DNA of 33,427 bases. Origin: Bacteroidia bacterium. Lineage in GTDB: Bacteria; Bacteroidota; Bacteroidia; Flavobacteriales_E; Vicingaceae. Below are positions 17,191-24,034 of the stretch, piece by piece. The notes beneath the pieces are model-generated. The model did no database searches, was not told the DNA's origin, and saw only the letters and a list, made by a program, of their open reading frames with translations. The position numbers and the translations under genes were made by a program. The number at the start of each line of letters is the position of its first letter. Position 1 is the stretch's first letter. Location: contig JAUHYR010000026.1 of assembly GCA_030426475.1 (NCBI GenBank), forward strand, positions 1 through 33,427, read 5' to 3'.

Positions 17191-18354
17191 CTAATTTTTA
17201 TTATCTATTTTCTGATTAATAAGATAAATTTCAGCGTCTTTTAAACTAATTTTTCTGGTGTAATTGCACGCTACCACAAAAGCATCTTCAAAGCCTTTTG
17301 TTCTTACAGAATCCCTGTGAATAATGGCTTCTTCATAACTTGGAAAAGAGCCTGATGTGATGATAGTCTTTTTATTTTCTTGTATTTCTCTGATGTCTTT
17401 TAAGTTAAAATAGATTTCTCTTAGCGCATCATCGTTAAGCGATGTAAAACTTCCAATTTGTACTCTGTAATCCACTTTTCCATGAATGTTTTTATGGACG
17501 GATTCGTTATTTACAATCACTACTTCTTCTCCATAAAGTTTAGTTTGATTGATGTTTACAATAAAAGCATCACTAAATCCACTTCTTTGCACAATGTCCA
17601 GCACTCTGTCCGCTTGACTTTTAAAAGTGAATGAACCCACTACATATCTTATCATTCCGTTTTTATCCTGATAAGGAATTACGCTTTTAATTTCGTTAAA
17701 CGTATTCAACGGAAAGAATTTTGAGAATGCACCAATCTGTACACCATAAACAGGCGTATTGGTACTCAATTCACTTTTTTTAGTGATGATTTCATTTGCC
17801 TCTTCAGTTTCTACAATTTCTTCTTTTTTTACTTCTTCTTCAACAACAATTTCAGAGGCTTTTATTGGTTCTACTTTATTGTTGGTAATGCATCTGGCAG
17901 TTAATCTTTTTACATCTTCGGTATAAAAATCAAAACCATTGAAGTGAACTTTTAAAAAGTTTTCTTTAGCTGTCTGGGCTTCTTCACACATGTCATTTGC
18001 GACATAAGCCATGCATAAATAGTAATAAACATAAGTGGGAACGTCTTTTTCTTCCCATGATTTCGGGTCGTAATCTTTATTTATTTTATCGGTAACGCTG
18101 CTTAATAGATTGATGGCAGTATTTCCTGCCAATTTTTTTTCGGCATAGCAAACACCCATTAAATATTTTACGTTAGCGTTTTCCGGCTCCATTTTATTTA
18201 AAGCTGCCAAGTGTGGAATAGCTTTATCTAACTCATACTTTAGTAAGTGTGATTTCGCCTTTTCAAAAGTGGCTTTAAATTCTTCGTTTGCTGATAAGCT
18301 AATGCTAAATAAACTCAGAAGAATAATTGAAATTGTTTTTTTTAATAGAAACAT
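17191..18354 (-). CDS. TPR protein with two SPOR domains
   Basis: 387 residues. Signal peptide (about 1-22), TPR-like region (about 25-155), an acidic Glu/Lys linker (about 160-197), SPOR domain 1 (about 201-270; VYGVQIGAFSKFF, YVVGSFTFKSQADRVL) and SPOR domain 2 (about 294-366; DYRVQIGSFTSLNDDALRE, ITSGSFPSYEEAI). SPOR domains bind peptidoglycan glycan strands stripped of peptides, as at division sites. The TPR front end closely resembles that of the PD40-OmpA-like protein at 24022-26388 (shared (N/K)DYDP or NYDP followed by YYLG/YYLC motifs). Operon partner of the FAH gene upstream (9-base gap) and YdjM gene downstream. Confidence 0.88.
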   Translation of the reverse strand: MFLLKKTISIILLSLFSISLSANEEFKATFEKAKSHLLKYELDKAIPHLAALNKMEPENANVKYLMGVCYAEKKLAGNTAINLLSSVTDKINKDYDPKSWEEKDVPTYVYYYLCMAYVANDMCEEAQTAKENFLKVHFNGFDFYTEDVKRLTARCITNNKVEPIKASEIVVEEEVKKEEIVETEEANEIITKKSELSTNTPVYGVQIGAFSKFFPLNTFNEIKSVIPYQDKNGMIRYVVGSFTFKSQADRVLDIVQRSGFSDAFIVNINQTKLYGEEVVIVNNESVHKNIHGKVDYRVQIGSFTSLNDDALREIYFNLKDIREIQENKKTIITSGSFPSYEEAIIHRDSVRTKGFEDAFVVACNYTRKISLKDAEIYLINQKIDNKN

Positions 18355-18363
18355 AGTGGTTAG

Positions 18364-18975
18364 TTATTTTATATTAAATTTTAATAGGCTTTGGTTTTCT
18401 ATAAAGCATTCTAGTGTATCTCCAATACTTACAGCGCTCACTCCCGCAGGTGTTCCGGTAAAAATTAAGTCACCCATACGTAAGGTTACAAATTGCGAAA
18501 CATGGCTGATGATTTTAGAAAAATTAAAAATCATGTCTTTAGATTCGCCTTGCTGAACAGTGTTGTTGTTTACGGTTAAATGAAACTGAATATTTTCTTT
18601 GTTTTTGAGTGAATTAACAGGAATAAATTTACCTACCGGAGCAGAGTTGTCAAAAGCTTTGGCTTTTTCCCAGGGCAAGCCTTTTTTCTTTTGTTCTTGC
18701 TGAATATCTCTTGCCGTAAAGTCAATGCCTACCGATATTTCTGAATAATACTTGTGCGCAAATTCTTCCGCTATGTGTTTCCCTACTTTATTGATTTTGA
18801 TTACCAATTCTAATTCATGATGTAAATCTTTAGTGAAAGACGGATAAACAAACGGATGGCCAGTGTTTAATATAGCTGTATCTGGCTTTAAGAAAAACAC
18901 AGGTTCTGTAGGAACATTATTGTTTAATTCCTTAGCATGGTCGGCATAATTTCTACCAATGCAAATAATTTTCAT
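18364..18975 (-). CDS. Fumarylacetoacetate hydrolase (FAH) family protein
   Basis: 203 residues, the short single-domain FAH form. Visible: KIICIGRNYADHAKELNN at the start, EPVFFLKPDTAIL, the metal ligand stretch LHHELELVIKI with its Glu pair, then GIDFTARDIQ (Asp) and FTGTPAGVSAV near the end. Members hydrolyse C-C bonds in acylpyruvates or decarboxylate oxaloacetate, with Mg or Mn. The sequence looks complete and active; the actual substrate is not evident. First gene of the leftward operon with TPR-SPOR, YdjM and the GldM-like gene. No clear promoter box was found upstream, only the inverted repeat at 19005-19070. Confidence 0.9.
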   Translation of the reverse strand: MKIICIGRNYADHAKELNNNVPTEPVFFLKPDTAILNTGHPFVYPSFTKDLHHELELVIKINKVGKHIAEEFAHKYYSEISVGIDFTARDIQQEQKKKGLPWEKAKAFDNSAPVGKFIPVNSLKNKENIQFHLTVNNNTVQQGESKDMIFNFSKIISHVSQFVTLRMGDLIFTGTPAGVSAVSIGDTLECFIENQSLLKFNIK

Positions 18976-19004
18976 TTGTTTTTTTTATTGCTTTTTAACT
19001 GTCA

Positions 19005-19070
19005 AATGGAATGCTTATAATCAACCTAAACTAGCATGACTTAAACTATCTAGGTTATAAGCATTTCATT
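19005..19070. repeat. 16-bp imperfect inverted repeat in the gap upstream of the FAH gene
   Basis: AATGGAATGCTTATAA and TTATAAGCATTTCATT pair at 15 of 16 positions around 34 bases, with weaker pairing (AACCTA and TAGGTT) inside. There is no T-run on either side, so it does not look like a terminator. It sits in the largest gene-free gap of the window (18976-19153); nothing else was recognised there. Confidence 0.5.
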
Positions 19071-19153
19071 AAAAAAGCTTAAAATCTTTTACAAAGGTGA
19101 GGTATTAAGGAGCTAAATTATAAGTGAGAGTAGGGGAGTTATTAACGAAGTTA

Positions 19154-19474
19154 TTAATAAATAGTTTGAATATATTGGATTATAACTAGTAGGATAGTGC
19201 TAATCATTATAGGGATGTGACTTTTCGATTTTTTTGCGAAAATTAATAGAGATATTGTGTTTGCCAAGAACGCTAAAAACCAAATGAAATTATTTATTGA
19301 ATACAAGGATTTGGTAGAATAGTAGTAAGGTAAACTCTCTTTTCCGAAGGGGTATTCACTAATGTTTTCCATAATAGAAACGTTAAACCATTCATAAAAA
19401 TGGATAATTATGAAAAATAGATTTATTAAAAGCAGTAACAGAAAAACAATTGGTTTTAAAGAAAGCTTTGTCAT
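19154..19474 (-). CDS. Small integral membrane protein
   Basis: 106 residues with three predicted membrane helices (about 7-27, 58-78 and 83-102) and a short loop EYPFGKESLPYYYS between the first two. No family recognised. It lies three bases downstream of the exonuclease gene on the same strand, so probably the last gene of that unit. No catalytic or ligand-binding motif is seen. Confidence 0.6.
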   Translation of the reverse strand: MTKLSLKPIVFLLLLLINLFFIIIHFYEWFNVSIMENISEYPFGKESLPYYYSTKSLYSINNFIWFLAFLANTISLLIFAKKSKSHIPIMISTILLVIIQYIQTIY

Positions 19475-19477
19475 AAA

Positions 19478-20245
19478 CTACTTTCCAAATTCTCTCAATC
19501 GAATGGCGGTAAGTACTTTTTTGGTGTAAAGCGGGAAATCTCCGTTCATCATCCAACTGTAGTAAGAAGGGTCATTTTTTAATACTTCGGCTACGGTTTT
19601 TCCTTTGTGTTTACCAAAGTTAAATACTTCTTTTCCGTCTTTATTAAATACGATACGTCCCATTAAATCAGCAGAATCATGCATTTTAGAAAATTTTTCT
19701 AAATAATCTACACTGGGTTCAAGGTCATTATATTTTTCCAGCTGGGCTTCTAATACTTCATAGGTGGCTTTAATGTCAGCTTCAGCACTATGCGCATTTT
19801 CTAATGATTTATCGCAGTAAAACTTGTAAGCGGCAACCAGTGTGCGCTGCTCCATCTTGTGAAAAATGTTTTGTACATCTATAAATTTTCTGTTTTCAAA
19901 ATCAAAGTCTACTTCTACTCTTAAAAATTCTTCTACTAAAACAGGAATGTCAAATTTATTGGAGTTATAGCCCGCTAAATCACAATTTTTTAAGAAAACT
20001 AAAAGTTCGGGAGCTATTTGTTTAAAGGTAGGAGCATCTACAATATCTTTATCATAAATACCATGAATCTCAGATGATTCATTAGGTATAGGCATTTCAG
20101 GGTTTACTCTTTTGGTGTAAGTTTCTTTGGTGCCGTCCGGTAAAATTTTTAAGATGGAAATTTCTACTATTCTGTCTTTTGCGGTGTTAACTCCTGTTGT
20201 TTCTAGGTCAAAAAAGGCTAGGGGCTTGTTTAGTTTTAAATTCAT
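19478..20245 (-). CDS. DnaQ-like DEDDh 3'-5' exonuclease
   Basis: 255 residues. The Exo motifs are all present: FFDLETTG (Asp 13, Glu 15), AGYNSNKFDIPVL (Asp 99) and ENAHSAEADIKA (His 152, Asp 157). A C-terminal module at about 208-240 (FNFGKHKGKTVAEV, DPSYYSWMMNGDFP) resembles the small quaternary-structure module found in similar Bacteroidota exonucleases. Proofreading- or RNase T-like 3'-5' exonucleases of this type degrade single-stranded ends. The start overlaps the stop of the PD40 gene by one base (TAATG), so translation is likely coupled. Confidence 0.9.
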   Translation of the reverse strand: MNLKLNKPLAFFDLETTGVNTAKDRIVEISILKILPDGTKETYTKRVNPEMPIPNESSEIHGIYDKDIVDAPTFKQIAPELLVFLKNCDLAGYNSNKFDIPVLVEEFLRVEVDFDFENRKFIDVQNIFHKMEQRTLVAAYKFYCDKSLENAHSAEADIKATYEVLEAQLEKYNDLEPSVDYLEKFSKMHDSADLMGRIVFNKDGKEVFNFGKHKGKTVAEVLKNDPSYYSWMMNGDFPLYTKKVLTAIRLREFGK

Positions 20246-21777
20246 TAGTTAGGGCTAAGGTTAAAATCTTTCATGATAAAGTCTTGAAAATCACTTTTTC
20301 CGAGAATGGTTAATTCTCCTGCATAAGGTTTGTATCCGTCAACATCTATCAAAATCTGATATTTTCCGGGAGATAAAATCATTATAAAATCTCCTTTGTC
20401 ATTTGACTGGTAACTGCCGACTTCTTCTTGTGTGTTTAAATCTATTACAGAAATAAAGCCTATGCCAGCACCGGAGCCTGTGGCATTTTTTAGACTTGAT
20501 TTTACAACGGCTTTTCTGGTGTCTTTTTCTACATACCTAACTCTATAAATATCTTGATAACCATAAGAGTCTTCTCTCCAACGAGCAACGTAAGCGTAAT
20601 CTTCATTTGCGGTAAAACTTATGCTCATATTATCACCTGTTGAATTTAACGGATATCCTAAGTTCTCTGCCTGGCTCCATTCATTATATTCAGGATTCCA
20701 GGTAGATTTAAAGAGGTCATAACCTCCAATGCTATTGTGTCCTTGTGATGAAAAGTAAAGCGTTTGACCATCAACAGAAAGTACCGGAAAATCTTCTTCA
20801 AATTCAGTATTAATAGTTTCAGGAAGTTTTTGTGATAATCCCCATTTACCATTAGGTAATTTTCTTGTCATGTAAATGTCTTTGCTTCCTTTTTTATCCT
20901 TTCTGGCAAAGAAAAGTGTATTGCCATCGGGCGAAAGTGTTGCGGAGCTTTCAAAATCTTTTGAATTTACACTTTCTTCAAACTTTATTCTTTTATAGAA
21001 TTTCCCTTTTTTCCAATCGCAGTAATAGATGTCTCCGTATTCTGAAATATGGTCGATATAGACAAACATTTGTTGTCCGTCAGAGGTTAATCCTACACAT
21101 TGTTCATCTAGCGTAGTGTTTACCATACTACCGGCATTTTCAGGAACGCCAAACTGTCCTGATTGAACGGAGGAAATCCAAATGTCAGAAGAATAATATC
21201 CGTCAAACTCTATGGCGCTTCCTTTGTTATCTTTTCTTCTGGACGTGAATACAATCATTGATTCTGCTGAGTCTATAAATGGATTATATTCTGGGTAATT
21301 GCTGTTAATATTTGGGCCTAAGTTTTCAAATTCAACTTCTAATGGATTTTTTGTCAATTCTCTTGCATTTTTTACCCATGAGATGGAAAGTTCAATTTCA
21401 TCATCAAAGTTTCTTTTTGAGATGGACTTATATTTATTAAGTGCTTCTTCTGCTTTATCTAACATTAAAGCATGATGATAAGCTCTGCCTAGCCAATAAT
21501 GTGCATCAGAATTGTCCGGTTCAAGGTCAACAGCTTTTTCTAAATAAGGAATAGCTTTTTTTCTGTCCATTTCAATATGCATAATACTAAAACCTGCTCT
21601 ATATTGAAATAAAAAAACATCGGGTTGGCTTTTAACCAGTTTTGAATATAAATCTAAAGCAAAAGGGTAGTTGGTGTTTTTAAAATGCTCGTCAGCATCT
21701 GCAGGGTCTTGGGCAGATGTAACCTGAACAAAAAGTATTGTGAATATGAATAAAATGGTATGTTTAAAAAATCTCAT
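20245..21777 (-). CDS. TPR-PD40 propeller-CRD protein lacking the OmpA domain
   Basis: 510 residues: signal peptide (about 1-22, ending TSAQ), TPR part (about 25-125), about five WD40-like PD40 repeats (about 160-415; YPEYNPFIDSAESMIVFTSR, SATLSPDGNTLFFARKDKKG, PVLSVDGQTLYFSSQGHNSI), then a carboxypeptidase-regulatory-like domain to the end (SYQSNDKGDFIMILSPGKYQ). It has the front three domains of PorE-type T9SS/OmpA proteins but stops at the CRD. It starts a unit with the exonuclease and a small membrane protein. Function unknown; probably periplasmic protein-protein binding. Confidence 0.88.
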   Translation of the reverse strand: MRFFKHTILFIFTILFVQVTSAQDPADADEHFKNTNYPFALDLYSKLVKSQPDVFLFQYRAGFSIMHIEMDRKKAIPYLEKAVDLEPDNSDAHYWLGRAYHHALMLDKAEEALNKYKSISKRNFDDEIELSISWVKNARELTKNPLEVEFENLGPNINSNYPEYNPFIDSAESMIVFTSRRKDNKGSAIEFDGYYSSDIWISSVQSGQFGVPENAGSMVNTTLDEQCVGLTSDGQQMFVYIDHISEYGDIYYCDWKKGKFYKRIKFEESVNSKDFESSATLSPDGNTLFFARKDKKGSKDIYMTRKLPNGKWGLSQKLPETINTEFEEDFPVLSVDGQTLYFSSQGHNSIGGYDLFKSTWNPEYNEWSQAENLGYPLNSTGDNMSISFTANEDYAYVARWREDSYGYQDIYRVRYVEKDTRKAVVKSSLKNATGSGAGIGFISVIDLNTQEEVGSYQSNDKGDFIMILSPGKYQILIDVDGYKPYAGELTILGKSDFQDFIMKDFNLSPN

Positions 21778-21841
21778 GAATTGCCTATCGCCAAAAATTA
21801 TACCATTTGCGAATATAACTTAATTTTTTTGTGCTAAAAAC

Positions 21842-24034
21842 TTATAGCATACTTTTATTTATGATATTAATTTGAACCCTTCTGTTTTTACTTCTTCCTT
21901 CAGGATTATCCTCTCCGGAAGGTAAAGTATTTGGAGCGATGGGTTGGTCGGCACCGTCCCATTTAGTTGAAATTCTTTGGCTAATAATACCGTTTTTAAG
22001 TAAGTATTTTTGAGCAGATATTGCCCTGCTTTTCGATAGTTTATTATTATAAGGCTCGTCTCCTAATCCATCTGCATGACCTATCAATTCTACTTTTAAA
22101 TCAGGATATTTTTTTAGATATTTAATTACTAAGTCAAGTTCAGATATAGCAGAGTCTGTTAAAAAACTTTTATCGAAATGAAAATAAATGTTTTCGATGT
22201 TTGGATAGTCCATTGAAACATTCTCTCCGGCTAATTGAAGAGTGTCAATATTTGCAATATGCTTATGAGTTAAAATACCTTCATTATCAATTTCATTGTA
22301 AATAAAAGAGATGTTTTCCTGTTCTTCTTTTGATAGATTTGGAATGATAAGGTTTGAATCAATTTGGCTTTGCTTCGGAGTTTTAATAAGTGAATGGATG
22401 GTAGCAATTTCTCTGTATAGTTTTCCTGTTGATGATTTAATAGGCTTTAAAGTGATTAATTGAAATATCTCTGTTTGGTTAACTTCTTTAGGGATGTTAA
22501 ATTCAAGTTGATGAGATTCATAGCCTTCGGCATTTATTTCAATAAAGTAGTTTTGTCCGCTTTTTATTTCATCAACATGGTATCTGCCGTTTGATGGCGA
22601 AGTAACTAATGTTTCGGATTGATTATTACTTGATAACTTTAATGAAGTTCCAATTGGTTTACCGGTTTCGCTATCATAGATTAGGCCTTTTAAGGCTAAT
22701 AGTTTCGTTTCATCAGATTCTCCAAATTGATAGATGTCCATATCTCCAAGCCCCTTGGTTCTGTTTGAAGCTAAAAAGCCTGTATTTTCATCCTTTGTAG
22801 TAATAAAGAAAATATCATCTGCGGCTGAATTTATGGGTAAGCCTAAGTTTATCGGTTCTGAAAAGGAGTAGTTTTCACCAATCTCAACTTTAAACACATC
22901 ATAATTTCCAAAGGAATTGTGACCTCTTGAAGAAAAATAAAGCATTTTTCCGGCTTTTGAAATAAAGGGGGCATCTTCATCTTCTGAAGTATTTATTTTT
23001 TCTCCCAAATTTATGGGTTCGCTCCATTCTCCTTCACTGATTTTTTTACAGTAATAAATGTCTTTACCGCCATAGCCATTTTTTTTGTTGCTGCTAAAAT
23101 AAATGGTGTTGCCATCAGGGGAAATGGCAACACTGGGTACGTGAGTTTTCTTTTCATTAATTTGAAGAGGAAGTTTAACAGGAGTTGTCCATTTATCGTT
23201 TTCATATTTAGACTCCCACATTTGAGCGTCTTTATATAAATACAAGGTATTTCCGTCAGTAGAATACATTACTGCAGCATCATGAAATTTTGTATTTATA
23301 GATTCATAGATATATTTTTCTGCATTAGCCTTATCAATTAATGCCCATGTGTTATTTTGTTTTGTAGCTATGTAGATGTCTTCATAATATTTTGAGTCAT
23401 AAGAAATTTTTCCACCGGTACTTCCTTTTCTTCTTGATGTAAATAGTAGTATGTCAGATTCAGGTTTTTTAACCGGAGCATAATCAGCATATTCTGTATT
23501 AAGTGAAGTTATGTTTTCAATTTTAATATTGTTTTTTTCTTTTTGCTGAATTGCGTAGTTATTGTTGTCTATTATTCTATTTATTTCATTTTTTAATTGA
23601 TCGCCACCAGGCGTTGATGCTAGGTAGTTTTCAAACTTTTTTAAAGTGAGAATACTTTCATCAAATTGATGGTTGTAATGATAAAGTTTTCCTAAATAAT
23701 AAAATGTTTCGGGAATAGTGTCTTTTTCAAATTTGCTAAGCGATTTTTTAAATAAGACTATACCTTCTTCTCTGTTTTTCTGAGAGAAATAATAAGCTAA
23801 ACCAGCCTCAAAGTAATAAATAGCTTTATCAGGGTTTAGTTCAATTAATTCCTTATAATTTTCTTTAGACTTATCGTATTGTTCAGCGATTAATTGTTTT
23901 TTCGCTTTACGATAAATTTTCTTTTCATTTTGAGATTTCCCATTAATAAAACAGCATAAAAATAACAGGAAAAGGATAGCTCTGAAGCTATCCTTTAATA
24001 AATTAGTTGTTTTTTTTGATACTATTTGGCCCAA
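21842..24034 (-). CDS. TPR-PD40-CRD-OmpA protein (PorE-like)
   Basis: 730 residues. After a signal peptide (about 1-35): TPR (about 38-150), PD40 propeller (about 180-437; SPDGNTIYFSSNKKNGYGG, SKAGKMLYFSSRGHNSFG), CRD (about 445-530), then an OmpA domain (about 613-725) with the peptidoglycan-binding pattern GHADGLGDEPYNNKLSKSR, Asp 655 and Arg 670 intact. This is the architecture of PorE, the P. gingivalis protein tying the T9SS to the wall, but many paralogues exist, so the call is PorE-like. The start overlaps the preceding gene by 13 bases, and a hairpin at 23971-23996 falls in its first codons. Confidence 0.88.
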   Translation of the reverse strand: MGQIVSKKTTNLLKDSFRAILFLLFLCCFINGKSQNEKKIYRKAKKQLIAEQYDKSKENYKELIELNPDKAIYYFEAGLAYYFSQKNREEGIVLFKKSLSKFEKDTIPETFYYLGKLYHYNHQFDESILTLKKFENYLASTPGGDQLKNEINRIIDNNNYAIQQKEKNNIKIENITSLNTEYADYAPVKKPESDILLFTSRRKGSTGGKISYDSKYYEDIYIATKQNNTWALIDKANAEKYIYESINTKFHDAAVMYSTDGNTLYLYKDAQMWESKYENDKWTTPVKLPLQINEKKTHVPSVAISPDGNTIYFSSNKKNGYGGKDIYYCKKISEGEWSEPINLGEKINTSEDEDAPFISKAGKMLYFSSRGHNSFGNYDVFKVEIGENYSFSEPINLGLPINSAADDIFFITTKDENTGFLASNRTKGLGDMDIYQFGESDETKLLALKGLIYDSETGKPIGTSLKLSSNNQSETLVTSPSNGRYHVDEIKSGQNYFIEINAEGYESHQLEFNIPKEVNQTEIFQLITLKPIKSSTGKLYREIATIHSLIKTPKQSQIDSNLIIPNLSKEEQENISFIYNEIDNEGILTHKHIANIDTLQLAGENVSMDYPNIENIYFHFDKSFLTDSAISELDLVIKYLKKYPDLKVELIGHADGLGDEPYNNKLSKSRAISAQKYLLKNGIISQRISTKWDGADQPIAPNTLPSGEDNPEGRSKNRRVQINIINKSML
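23971..23996 (-). terminator. Terminator/attenuator-like hairpin at the start of the 730-residue PD40 gene
   Basis: Perfect 11-bp inverted repeat, AAAGGATAGCT and AGCTATCCTTT, with loop CTGA. On the minus strand it is followed by a pyrimidine-rich run (CCTGTTATTTTT), like an intrinsic terminator. It lies 26 bases past the stop of the upstream paralogue and inside the first 22 codons of the next. Confidence 0.6.
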
